Origin: Raphanus sativus
Taxonomy: Eukaryota; Streptophyta; Magnoliopsida; Brassicales; Brassicaceae
Length of the DNA: 64,000 bases
Direction of reading: 5' to 3'
Assembly: GCF_000801105.2 (NCBI RefSeq)
Contig: NW_026615351.1
Coordinates: 1-64,000 of the forward strand
Position numbers and translations under genes: made by a program. This document shows, in pieces, positions 26,067 to 37,894 of the stretch. The number at the start of each line of letters is the position of its first letter. Position 1 is the first letter of the stretch. The notes beneath the pieces were generated by a model. That model saw nothing but the letters and a program-made list of their open reading frames with translations, was not told the DNA's origin and made no database searches.

Positions 26067-29000
26067 ATGAATTGTGCAAGTAAGTAATACCTCTTTTCGC
26101 TTTTCTATTGCTTCTCGATTTACCAATTTAGATCTATTGTTGACACTCTGGTTTGCTTATCGTACAGTTTCCGGGGAAGTTCCGGTGGAGCCTGTGGTTT
26201 CGAAGAAGTCTGGTTTGCTCTACGAGAAGCGCCTAATCGAGACGCACATCTCGGTAAGCTCTTCGCTTATCTAGGGTTACTCAGCTGTTTATTATCGGCT
26301 TTCACCTCTTTAATCTCTGGAACTAGTGGGGCCCTTATTCTCTATAATATCTGCGTATTTTTTTTTTCAAAATTTGGTTAGTGAGATCTTGTTGTGTGTA
26401 GGTCAACGATTTGTTAAGTGCTTTGTGGTAACCTTGTAGGATTTTGGGAAATGCCCGGTTACTGGTGAACCGCATACCATTGATGACATTGTTGCCATCA
26501 AAACGGGAAAGGTAACGAAGCTGTTTGGATTGTTTGTCATGGAGCAGTGTTTTGTAGAAAGTTATTATTAGCCTGATTCGCTCTCCGGGACCTTTTTTTT
26601 TTTTCAGATCGTGAAGCCAAAACCATTACACACAGCTAGCATCCCTGGATTGCTCGGAACGTTCCAGACTGTAAGCTTTTTTATATTGTTTGCTATTTGC
26701 TTTTACTGTGTACCTTCGTTTCGTGGCTTTATGCTTGCTTTCCTTTTTGTTCAATCTGTAAAATATCCTCTGTCTATTAAGGATTTTGTAGACTTACATG
26801 GATCTAAGCATTTGATAGATTATACAGGTCTAGGTCCACATGTCTGTTTAGGTTATTTGACATAGCAGATTTTCCCTCTACTCTTTACGAAAGCTGGTGC
26901 TTGAATCGTTCGTTCATTTGTTACTGCTATCAAGACAGGATTGTTTACTATTATGTTGAATTCTGCAAAATAAAAGCACAAGTTCATATATATTTTGTGC
27001 TTCCAGGAATGGGATTGTTTGATGCTATCAAATTTTTCACTTGAGCAACAACTCCATACTGCGAGGCAAGAGCTAAGCCATGCTTTGTATCAGGTAACTA
27101 TTATCAACTGCTTGACTACCTGTGATACCACCTGATATGAATTATGTGCTACAATTTTATTTTCTGGATGTTTCCATTAGTTAGTATTGATAAAGGTGTT
27201 TGATGGATTTTTTTGGGGTACGCTTTCCCTTCTGGTTGCAGCATGATGCTGCTTGTCGTGTGATTGCTAGGCTTAAAAAAGAAAGAGACGAGGCACGACA
27301 ATTGCTTGCAGAGACTGATAGGCAGTTACCTGCAGCGACTGATAGGCAGTTACCTGCAGCCCCCGAAGTTGCCACAGAGAATGCTACTCTTAGTAATGGT
27401 AAACGAGGTATGCCTGCACATTATATCTGTACATTTTCTTATCAAAATAAGTTGGCTATGTATTTAATTTTCTTGTAACAAATTGCTATGTTTTATTGTT
27501 GCAAGTAGCTGCCGATGGTGGTGAACAAGGTCCCGATGCAAAGAAAATGCGTCTTGGAGTTTCGGGTGAAGTTATTACAGAACTGACAGATTGTAATGCT
27601 GCTCTTTCCCAGCAGCGTAAGAAGAGACAGGTAATACATATAGCTTCATATCTATTAATACCTTGGTTTTAAAGTAGAATTCATGAGCGAATTATATGCG
27701 AACTTTGTATTTTATTGTTGGTACCTTTCAACGGATCTGGAGTTTGTATTTTGTATGTTGATTAGATTTTACGCGTGGCCCTTTTGTCTTGATACATTTT
27801 TCTCTTGACTCGCTAGATCCCTCCGACGTTGGCTTCAGTTGATGCTCTGGAGAAGTTCACTCAACTCTCAAGCCACCCACTTCACAAGACCAGCAAACCT
27901 GGTATTTTTTCAATGGACATCCTACATTCTAAGGTTTGACACCCGGAATTTTTCTCATTTTCCACTCATCACTTGACATTGTTATCGGTTATGAGAAGTC
28001 ATTGCATTGAATTGCTACTCAGGATGTCATTGCGACCGGAGGAATGGATACAACTGCCGTTCTCTTTGATCGTCAGTCAGGACAAATCTTGTCGACGTTG
28101 ACTGGTCATTCAAAGAAGGTATGTATTTTGCCGTATTTTCTAATATTTTTTCACCTAACTTTTCCTCTTTAGTTTTGTGCTTGACATGCATTGTTCGCTT
28201 TGCAGGTTACTAGTATTAAGTTTGTAGGTGACACTGATCTTGTTTTGACTGCTTCATCAGACAAGGTAAGCCCAAAATGTTATGCACAGGCCTGAAATCC
28301 GATGGGTTTTTTTCCGTGTGTAGTGCTTGTACAACATCTCTGTAGGAATTTTTCGTCCTTTATTGAATATTGCATGATCTTAACAAGTAGTATAGAAATG
28401 CTTTTAGTTTCTGTTCACACAGCTTATGTGAAATCTTGTTCTTGTAAAAGTCATCATGTCATCTTTGAAAAACTGATTAGACTATCTGAGTGATCCTGGT
28501 GATACACGTCCCCATAAAAAGTTGACTTATCTTATATCTCGTGAAGCTATCTCTGTTTAAATACCTAGCTTGATGCATTTCGTACATAAATTTTGTTTCA
28601 CGCCATTGATTGTTTGCGGTCTCTCTTTGTTGAATTTGATCATAATGATATGCATCACTGGTCGTCTGATTTTGGTGTTTTGACACACTGCAGACAGTTC
28701 GTATCTGGGGAAGTTCAGAGGGTGGGAACTATGCCTGTAAACATACATTGAAAGATCACACTGCAGAGGTAAGGATTAAATTGAAGAACTTAGGCTACAG
28801 TCGCATACAGTTTTTACCAATAGAGCTGTATTTGTTCTGTTATAACGTAAAAACAATGATGTGCTTTTCAGGTGCGAGCTGTCACTGTCCATGCAACGAA
28901 CAAATACTTTGTGTCGGCATCGCTCGACAGTACGTGGTGCTTCTATGATATGTCCTCTGGTTTGTGCCTTGCCCAGGTTCGCAAACTTCTTATCCACAAG

Positions 29001-30237
29001 CCACTGATACATGTTATTCCAGCTCCGATTTTCTCTTGGTACAATCTTCAAAGAAAGCCTGAGAAACATTAGTTGTACAATGGTGATCTGAAATAAGGCA
29101 TAAGAAAAAAAAATATTTTCTTAGAATGTGTCTTTCTCATTGCTTTATTATAATTATTCAGGTAACAGATGATTCCGAGAAGGTGGATTACACGGCTGCC
29201 GCTTTCCATCCTGATGGTCTCATTCTTGGAACTGGTACCGCTCAATCTATTGTCAAGATTTGGGATGTAAAGAGTCAGGTAAAAAATCCCCTTGATCTTC
29301 CTTGTCCATCAACTCTTGAGATCCTCAAACGTTCTTAGTATCCTCAGTTTGTTCTCACGTTAATTTCATCTATCTCTATTGGCGAATAGGCAAACGTGGC
29401 GAAGTTCGGTGGCCACACTGGTGAAATCACATCTGTATCATTTTCTGAAAATGGTTATTTCCTCGCGGTTGGTACTTTGACCCAACTACTAAACAGAAAG
29501 ACGAATATCACCGGCGTCCCCTTTTACTGACCTGTTTTTGTTTTTCTTTCTTTCTTGATATTGTTCAGACATCTGCGCTGGATGGTGTTAGACTGTGGGA
29601 CCTGCGCAAGCTAAAGAACTTCCGAACATTCGACTTTCCAAATGCAAACTCGGGTAATCAACTATCCGAGCACCTCTTCTCTAGTCCATTTTGTTGATTG
29701 TGGTATTCATTTCTAAGACACGAACGAAAATTATTTTGCAGTGGAATTTGACCATAGCGGATCTTATCTTGGCATTGCTGCTTCAGATATAAGGTGAGGT
29801 TTACATTGTTACACACAATGCGATTTGATTCATGAGCTCACTTTGATCACTAAATTATTAAAAGAGAGTTGTGCAAATTCAAGAACTTGTGGCAATGATA
29901 AAATGATCCATACAAAATAATAAACACTTGTGCGCTTCAATGTTTCAGAGTATTCCAAACGGCCAGTGTAAAAGCCGAATGGAACCCAGTCAAGACACTT
30001 CCTGATCTATCCGGTACAGGTAATGTCATATGATTTCAAACTTTTGAAGTCTCTCTTCTCTTCCCTTTTTTTTTGAGTCTTAACATTGAAAATCCATGAA
30101 CTTTTGCAGGTAGAGCAACATGTGTTAAGTTTGGTCCCGACGCCAAATACGTAGCAGTCGGTTCAATGGACCGTAATCTCAGGATATTCGGTTTACCTAG
30201 CAATGACAGCACTGAAGACTCTGCACAAGATTCATGA
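26067..30237 (+). CDS. MAC3A: Pre-mRNA-processing factor 19 homologue (MAC3A, U-box E3 ligase)
   Basis: This is PRP19, a U-box ubiquitin ligase and core scaffold of the spliceosome-associated MOS4/NineTeen complex in the nucleus. Eighteen exons join in phase to give 530 aa: 26067-26079, 26168-26253, 26440-26511, 26608-26670, 27007-27093, 27242-27407, 27509-27630, 27817-27933, 28023-28118, 28206-28265, 28694-28768, 28872-28976, 29162-29278, 29390-29467, 29569-29653, 29742-29793, 29949-30019 and 30110-30237. The N-terminal U-box is [15 protein letters not shown]; the PRP19 coiled coil follows ([20 protein letters not shown]). The C-terminal half is a WD40 propeller with repeated [14 protein letters not shown] strands. 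Plant MAC3A and its paralogue MAC3B are redundant in immunity and splicing. Exon 6 contains an exact 24-bp tandem duplication, which makes the protein slightly longer than the Arabidopsis length I remember. Position fits At1g04510. Confidence 0.96.
27313..27360 (+). repeat. Exact 24-bp coding tandem duplication in MAC3A exon 6
   Basis: The unit at 27313-27336 is repeated without a mismatch at 27337-27360. It duplicates the eight residues TDRQLPAA between the coiled coil and the WD40 domain, in frame. Confidence 0.95.
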
Positions 30238-31430
30238 ATAGATAGACATGCCTCCCCAACTCTGAGCTACATTCCCAGTTCCCTCTATTTATGTTGTATC
30301 TCTGATATTCCTGTTTGGTCTTTTCACAATCACATTCCCTACTTAGCTCCTTCTGTTTCTCTTTATCCAAAAAGGAAAAAATCCGATAACATCGCATCGT
30401 AAGAGTATACACTTCATCTTTGCCTCTTTGTTTTGAAAGAATCCATAAAAAGTTTTTCATGTTTCAGAGAGAAAGTTAGCTCGCTCGCTTGCGAACAATG
30501 CCCATTCTTACCTTTTTTTTTTTTGGTCAAACAATGCACATTCTTACTTAAGACAATGAAATGGAGACAAGAAAAAGGAGAAGTTGTTCATATAAATTAG
30601 AGAACCCCGAGACAGAACAGAGATTTTGACTGTACTCTGGTCAAAAAACACACTTCACAATCTTCCCATTCTCCCACCAATCTCTCAGATTCCTTTTCGC
30701 TTCCTCCAAGACTATCTCTCTCTCTTTCTGATTTTCCATTTATAGCCCATCCTTCTGTAATTCCGTTATTAGTTAATTTTTCATTAACATGTTTAAGTAT
30801 CAACTATCAAGTGCAAAAAAGTTTGCATCTTTACCCAATTTCCAAAATAACCAACCACTCAACAAGATTGTCACAAAGTAAGTTCAATTGAAAATGACTT
30901 TTTTAACTTTGAATTAGATTCAAAGGGCCACTAGTTAAAAGGTGGACTTAGCAATAAATAAACTGATATTAAAGCTCTCAGACAACAATTTTTTAATTGT
31001 TTTGCTGCAGCAGTAAAATCAAACTTGTACACAGTCTCAGAACTGAAGGACTCAGAAGCATTTAAAGGAAGAAAAAGGACTCTCTGCTTCTCTCTCTTTT
31101 TTTTTTATTTATCTCCCTAATCTCTTGTCACATGTGTTTAGAGAGAGAGAGTGGCCACCCAAATCCAAAAACAAGAAACCCAGAAACCTAGAAGACAGAA
31201 ACAAAAACTAAAAGCTTTACTGAGCCACCAAGCAACCAATTACCATAAAACTCAAAAACCCATAAAAACCAAACCAACACCCCCAAGAAAATCCCACAAA
31301 GAATCCATCTTTCAATACCTACAATGAGAAAGCCTATGATTTGATCTTCCCAATCTTCTCTTCTCCCCAAAGATAAAAAGAGACCACACAACACAACCAC
31401 CAAAAGAATCCACACACACAAACATAAAGA
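30238..31430. other. MAC3A 3' UTR and PDLP2 promoter/leader
   Basis: The 3' UTR of MAC3A occupies the first few hundred bases. The part from about 31000 to 31430 is the probable PDLP2 promoter and leader, with TC-rich tracts near 31080-31110 and an A/C-rich leader before the ATG. There is no other gene. Confidence 0.5.
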
Positions 31431-33250
31431 ATGAGTCTTTCAATCTCATTACTCTTCTTGACGAGTCTACTGTTGTTTTCAGATCTCAGTGTCATAGAAT
31501 CAGCAACGACCGAATACACAACCTTAATCTACAAAGGATGCGCGAAACAGCAGTTCTCAGATCCGTCTGGTCTATACTCACAAGCTCTCTCCGCCATGTT
31601 TGGCTCACTGGTCACTCAGTCCACTAAAACCAGATTCTACAAGACCACTACCGGAACAAGCCAAACCACAATCACCGGTCTCTTTCAGTGCAGAGGAGAT
31701 TTGACCAACCACGACTGTTACAACTGCGTCAGCCGCCTCCCCGTTCTCTCCGACAAGCTCTGCGGCAAAACCATAGCCTCCAGAGTTCAGCTCTCCGGCT
31801 GTTATCTCCTCTACGAAGTCGCCGGCTTTTCTCAAATCTCAGGTTTAACCCTTTCTCTTCAATCGAACCGGATATTTGACCGGTTTGGTTTCGTTTTGCT
31901 TTAATCGAACCGGATATTGACCGGTTTGGTTTCTCTTTAACATCAATTCTTTCTTCATACGCTTCAATCGAACCGGATATTGGACCGGTTTGGTTTCGTT
32001 TTTACCATCAATTCTTTTTTTCTCCATCACGCTTCGATCGAACCGGATGTTGACCGCTTTGGTGTCTCTTTTAACATCAATTTCCGGTTTAATCATCATT
32101 TAACAGGGATGGAGATGCTGTTCAAGACATGCGGGAAGAACAACATAGCCGGGACAGGGTTCGAGGAGAGGAGAGACACGGCGTTCGGGTGATGCAGAAC
32201 GGCGTCGTTTCGGGGCACGGGTTTTACGCGACAACGTACGAGTCTGTCTACGTTTTGGGACAGTGCGAAGGCGATGTCGGAGATTCCGACTGCAGCGGCT
32301 GCGTCAAGAACGCGCTGGAGAAAGCTCAGGTCGAGTGTGGAACAGCGATCTCCGGTCAGATTTATCTCCACAAGTGCTTTATAGCTTACAGCTATTACCC
32401 GAATGGTGTTCCTAGGAGATCTTCTTCTTCTTCGTCTTCTTCCTCGTCAGGCTCTGGTTCCTCGAGTTCAGATCCTTCGTCTTCTACAGGTGAGAGATTC
32501 TTATTAATCGTTTAAGTTTTTAATATCAAATCTTAGTTTACTATCGAGTTAAGTTAATCTTCAGTTTAGTTCTAATCTTCAGTGTGGGACTTCCTCTTCT
32601 GTTTTTTTCAGTCTCAAGGATTAAAGTAGTACTTATTTTATTTTTTCTTGAACACCAAGTAGTAATTATTTTTTAATGTGGTGCTTTTTCTATTAATTGG
32701 TAACAGTTATTCCTTGGAGTTTTTAATTAATTCTACCCCATGCTGGGTATGCAGTTCAATTAGTATTACTTTATTTATCATGCTTTTCATTAAATACTTT
32801 TCTACTCGTATGTTAAAAAAATGAAGTACCGTATTAAGTCTTCATTAAAATTCTATCACTAATTATTTTCTTCAAAAGTACTTTTGAAAAATTGTACACA
32901 TTATTTGTAGTAGGTTCATGAACTTAATATAGAGCACTTGATATTTATAGTGAAATTGATAGCAATAATAATAATTAAAGAAACAAATAAATGGACAGGA
33001 GCAACTGGGAAAACGGTGGCAATAATAGTAGGAGGAGCAGCTGGTGTTGGCTTTCTTGTCATTTGCTTGCTTTTTGCCAAAAACTTGATGAAGAAGAAAC
33101 ACGACGGTACCTTTTCTCTACTTGCACTGACTCATACATGCATCTTTAAACATGCATACAAACAAACTACAAACACATGCACATGTGATGAGGAATAATA
33201 AATAATGGGAAGTGTTCACTACAATGATATCTCTTTTGGCAGACTATTGA
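31431..33250 (+). pseudogene. PDLP2: Plasmodesmata-located protein PDLP2, with one-base frameshift
   Basis: PDLPs are type I membrane proteins with two extracellular DUF26 domains, one transmembrane helix and a very short tail; they sit in plasmodesmata and regulate cell-to-cell movement. Exons read 31431-31842, 32107-32489, 32999-33106 and 33243-33250. The signal peptide (MSLSISLLFLTSLLLFSDLS), DUF26-1 cysteines (CRGDLTNHDCYNC), DUF26-2 (QCEGDVGDSDCSGC), a Ser-rich linker, the helix AIIVGGAAGVGFLVICLLF and the tail NLMKKKHDDY are all present. In exon 2, however, the frame breaks at about 32188-32192: GCGTTCGGGTGATGC reads A-F-G-stop, while the conserved continuation VMQNGVVSGHGF is in the next frame. 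One G appears to be missing. All splice sites and the rest of the protein look intact, so this is either a very young null allele or a sequencing error. Intron 1 has a four-copy minisatellite. Position fits At1g04520. Confidence 0.85.
31861..32100. repeat. Minisatellite in PDLP2 intron 1
   Basis: Four copies of a unit beginning AATCGAACCGGATATTTGAC and continuing CGGTTTGGTTTC start at 31861, 31903, 31966 and about 32036. The spacing grows (42, 63, 70 bases) because later copies carry an added tail (ACATCAATTCTTT). The repeat fills nearly the whole intron. Confidence 0.75.
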
Positions 33251-33602
33251 AGATTTGAGGAGGAAGAGAACAAACAAGAGTCTAATCCCCATCAAAGAGA
33301 GGCGCAAGTTTATTTTCTTTCTTTTTTCTTTTTTGAGGTGCCATTAGATTCCCTAGTCCAAACCTTTTTTAATTTATGAATATTGTTGTTATGTTTTTTT
33401 TGTTAGTTCGGATTATTGGGAGGTATGGGTTTTGTGGTTGATGCAATGACCATTCAAATGTTCAAAAATACTTTCCCAAAATGTGAAGAAAAGGATTTTG
33501 TTTATTCTCAATCAGTTACACTAACTATTTAATCTCACCAGTTACACATTACCATAAATATAGTTTCCACTTAAGTAGAAACTGAATAGTGTACTTAGTC
33601 TA
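33251..33602. other. PDLP2 3' UTR region
   Basis: Downstream of the PDLP2 stop codon up to the Helitron. It contains T-rich tracts typical of a 3' UTR. Nothing else is seen. Confidence 0.5.
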
Positions 33603-35227
33603 TCTATCTTATTAAAACAGAAACATTATAACTTCTTCTAGGTGGATTTTTAAATTGGACATCACATTATTATTCTTAGTCTAACCTTTCATTTAAATAT
33701 TTCCTTAAAAAGTTTAATATCAACTATCTATCATTTAACTCCACTATAAGATCTATGTCTATGCATCTATTAAACAAAATATATGTTCTTTTCGTTAGAG
33801 TATACTCACATTATCATATTTATATTATATCATAGTAAAAATATAATAATCCCTCTCCTTTATTATAGTCAAATGAATACAATAAATGTCTCCAATATAA
33901 ATATAACACGAGTCTAAGTTCTTAAAAATAAAAATATAAATAGATAGAAACAAAAATAAATATTACACATGTTATTAAAAATATAAATATTACACGGGTA
34001 GATTGACAAAAAAATACAAATATTACGCTAATCCTTTTTTTTGTCATCAACTTATACAAACTTAAACTGAGTAGGTTGACAAAAAGATACAAATATTACA
34101 TGAATCCTTTTTTTTTACACGAATCCTTAGCCAGTCATTATACAACTTTGACTTTTTTGGTCTGGTTATTTCCTAAACAATTGATTCAATTAACCAAATA
34201 ACTTAAGAACACGTTTCCTCCCATCATTAAACTATAATTATCTTAAACACAAAACCCCTTTTAATTAAAAAACAATTATTTGGAATCAAATACTGATGAA
34301 TCTTAAAATTTTAAATAGCTTGATACAGAACTTTTGAAACTCAATAATAAAGATATCAGAACACATTTTCTTAGATGTTCAAATAATCGAGGTTTGCTTT
34401 GAATATACACTAAATAGAATATACTAACGTAGATTCTTACTTAAATAACAGAAACATCAATTTATACTTAAAAAAACGATTATTGGAAAACCTCTTCACC
34501 AAGTTGAGTCTACTATGCCTAAAATCTCGGTTACAATCAAATATTCACAATCAAATTGTCATATTTGAAAAATCATGAATATGGAAAATCCTCTTCTCCA
34601 AGTTTATTCTACTATACATAAAATCTCGATGTCAAGAGATTTTGTATTTATTATATCTGACTTAATAGGTTAGAAAATATTCATTTTCTCCCACTAAAAT
34701 GTGTGTACAAGTACTTGTCTTCGTATTCATCATTGGACATTCACAAAACTTTTAGAAAAAATCCCAAAAAGCACAATGTCAAAACCAAATCGTATTGGTT
34801 GATATTATATTAGTGTTTTCACTATACAGTTACAGTATAACATCTTTGAATTAATAATCTATAAATTAATATCTCTATAAATTAGTATAATTTCATAGTT
34901 TCAAATTGAGTTTTTGGTTCAATTAGTATCTCCATAAATTAATAATCTCTATAAATTAATAAAAAATTATAGTTTTGGTATAGTCGCAACATTATTAATT
35001 TATAGAGGTTTCACTTTATATCTCTAATACACCAATGAAAAATTATTAATAGGAAAAACAGTTTTAACATTGTTCTTAAACAATATGTTTTAGACAAACT
35101 CAAAATTATATAAAACCACATTATGTGAAAAGGACAAATTCCAAATTGTATCAACTATTATAGAATATATATTATATATTAAAAATAAAAAAATAAAATC
35201 CGCGCGGTCGCGCGGATCATGATCTAG
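33603..35227 (+). mobile_element. Non-autonomous Helitron, copy 2 (1625 bp)
   Basis: It starts TCTATCTTATTAAAACAG at 33603 and ends CTAG at 35224-35227, with the hairpin CCGCGCG/CGCGCGG at 35200-35215. It is flanked by A (33602) and T (35228). Its sequence is nearly the reverse complement of 8040-9662 over its full length, with only scattered substitutions in the parts I compared by eye. It has no coding capacity. It lies between the 3' ends of PDLP2 and the TPR gene. Confidence 0.9.
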
Positions 35228-35433
35228 TTTCACTGAAACTACATGATAGAAAGAAAAAGTAGGTCCGAGCGTATCAAGCTGTATTTATATTACATCGGTT
35301 AGGTTTATTCCGTAAATAGATTCGAATATGCAAGAGATATGTATATAAAAAGGAAATCAGTGAAGCTGCATAAAGCTAATATACCACAAGCTTTTTCTTC
35401 ACAAAAGAGAGATCTTCTTCTTCTTGATGAAGA

Positions 35434-36754
35434 TCATTCTTCTATTTCCCATAGGAACCTAGCGTACTCTCCAAGTATAATGCTGCCCCCACCACCACAG
35501 AAGACAATGATGGTCACATTTTTCAGTAAGAGTTTGTGTAAGAGAGAAATTTCAAAAACTTGAAACTGTTACCTGTCATTTGGAGAGGCTTCAACGGCCT
35601 TCTCGAAATAGAACAAGGCCTTCTCCTGGTCACCATTAATACTCCAAAACGCTTTCGCATATCTGCATAGCGTCTCTCCATCCTCTGTTTCAGACAACCT
35701 TGAGCTCCGTTTCTCCCCTCCCTCAGGCTGGTCAAAACCAAAACCCCACGTAAGTGACCACAAACTCGAATCCATATGCCATGTAAACCCTACTACTTTG
35801 AGCTAACATGTCTACAAGAATGTAGGTGAAGCCTAATATAATAGGTGGAGGATACGGTTCATTGGTCAAACCTCAGAGTCTTCTCTTCCTTGCTGACTTC
35901 TGTTTCCGAAAGAGTCATCAACCTCATCATCATCCTCATCATTTATCTCCCAGAGAAAACTAGCATATGCTCCAAGAACATTGCTGAAAAGAAGAAGAAA
36001 AAAATACACGCGCACACACACACTCAGGTTGAGTAAATAACCAATTGTTTTACCAAAGATGAAGAATGTATCCAACAGAAACCTATCCTCAGGAGATGCT
36101 TGAACAGCGCGTTCAAAGTAGCTCAACGCCTTAGCTTCATCCCCGTGAAGCTTCATAACCAATCTACCATAGTTCGCTAAAGCTACTCCATCACTAGGCT
36201 CAACCACAGTACACTTATGATAATACTCTTCTGCTCCATTAACATCTCCTTTGTACTGTTAACCCCCACAACTCTCACGCCATTAAAAAAAACAGAGTCA
36301 TTTACAGAACATTATTATTAATGATTCATCATACCTCCAAGAAGCTGGCGTAGTTTCTGAGAAGCAGAGGATGCAACGGATACTCCTCGAGCATCCTCTT
36401 GTAGTAATCACCACAGCTCTCATCATCGAAACTCGGGAAATCGAAGTTGATAATCTCACTACTACCGTACAGATCGAACTTATCAATCCCAAGCCCTGCG
36501 GCTAAATGCATAGGAGGACTCGGTGGCCGTTGTTCAATCTCAAACCTTTTCTCGTCCTCCTCTTCCTTGATCGACAAGGCATCGTCAATGATGCTGCTGT
36601 GCTTAGCGAAGCTGAAGTCGGCTTCAACGGAATCGCCGATCGAAACCGTTCTATCCAAATTCTCGTCGGGTCCAGTCGCCGGGTCTTCGGGTTTTTTGAG
36701 CTCGTCTACGGATTCGCCGCAGTAGATTGAGAGAGATGGCTCGCTCTTGAGCAT
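35434..36754 (-). CDS. TPR4: Tetratricopeptide-repeat (TPR-like) protein
   Basis: Five exons in transcript order (36754-36335, 36255-36083, 35983-35872, 35727-35573, 35482-35434) join in phase to give 302 aa. The N-terminal third is acidic and unstructured (RTVSIGDSVEAD). Then come TPR-like units with a repeated pattern: YYKRMLEEYPLHPLLLRNYA, ALSYFERAVQASPED, LGAYASFLWEIND, ALFYFEKAVEASPND, LGEYARFLWEIEE. Each unit is a helix pair ending in a conserved PxD turn, and the introns fall at the same place in the repeats, which suggests exon duplication. The family has no firm function; TPRs mediate protein-protein contacts. The symbol is from memory of At1g04530. The Helitron copy 2 ends about 200 bp downstream. 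Confidence 0.85.
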
Positions 36755-37894
36755 CTTTCTCCTCTCTCTTTGAGCTTAAAGTCTTCGACTTTGGTTTCAA
36801 AATTCAATCTTTTTTTGGTGGGTCGTTCGATTTTGGGAGGAATCGTGTTATTGGTTAAATGTTATGTGTGGACATTGATTCGGAGGACCCCTCCAAAGAG
36901 ACAACGATTGATTGAACGAAGACAATTGAACTCTAGGTGTGACTCTCGGACAGGGGAAAGAGGATAGGTTTTGATGGGGGAAACTGCGAACTTCCGCAAA
37001 GTGCCCTTGTATTATTTTATTCTTTACAAATTTCTCTCTTTAGTTTATTTTCTTTTTATTTGACCCCAGCACTCCAATTAGTGCAGAGAGTTTAGTTTGT
37101 TGACCAAAAAAAATGGTTTTTCATTTATATATTGCAGAACCTTGACGTTGTGGTGATTTTTTGTACGCATTTTTTATTGATTAGTTTGGGTTTTAGAGCT
37201 TAGATTTATAAAACTGTGAGTCTAATCATGGTTTAGAAAAACAAAGCAAGGAGGTGGGGACATATCCACATGAGCCCTCTATCTTGGGCGCACCATTTGC
37301 TCCTCACATGAACTCGCTTTTGAGTCTTGACCACGTAATCAATAAGTAGACACGATTTGTCAAAATTTAATGGTCCACAAAAAAAGTCCACTGTAGTAAC
37401 TAGTAATTTAGAGTACGATTACAGATGACGTGTTTCAGAAGTTTCGTTCTGGACCATGTGTTGTTGTTGTTGGTTTTAAAATCTATTCCAATCTTTCTAA
37501 AAATAGAATTCTAGAGATTCTCACACTAATTGACAGCACAAAACACACATACAGCTTTGATGCAAAATTTGATCATTAATGCCAACTTAATTCTTGCGAG
37601 TCATCTCCTAATATAAGTAAAACCTTAGCTGAATAACACCACACCACGTCTAATAGATTCGTTGTCTTTCTCCGGAATACAAACCAAACACCACTTCTTA
37701 TAAAGATGAAGAAGAAAAAACAACTTTCTTATTACCTCTCTTCCAAATCATTCTGAAAATTGCTACCACTGACCAAATAATCTTTCTCTTCTTCATTGCT
37801 CCCTCCTCCTTAATTACACCCCCTCAAAAGACTGTAAATCAGATAAAGATCCATCCAAATAAATTTTGGTGTGAACATTCATCTGTTGGTCACA
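36755..37894. promoter_or_regulatory. Shared upstream region of divergent TPR and C2 genes
   Basis: The TPR gene and the C2-domain gene are head to head with 1.14 kb between start codons, so both promoters lie here. CT-rich leaders flank both ends. No clear TATA box, repeat or extra ORF was found. Confidence 0.45.

Noticed and set aside
37871..37894. Upstream extension of the C2-protein ORF
   Set aside because: It begins with GTG; plant nuclear genes normally use ATG, and the C2 domain starts after 37895.
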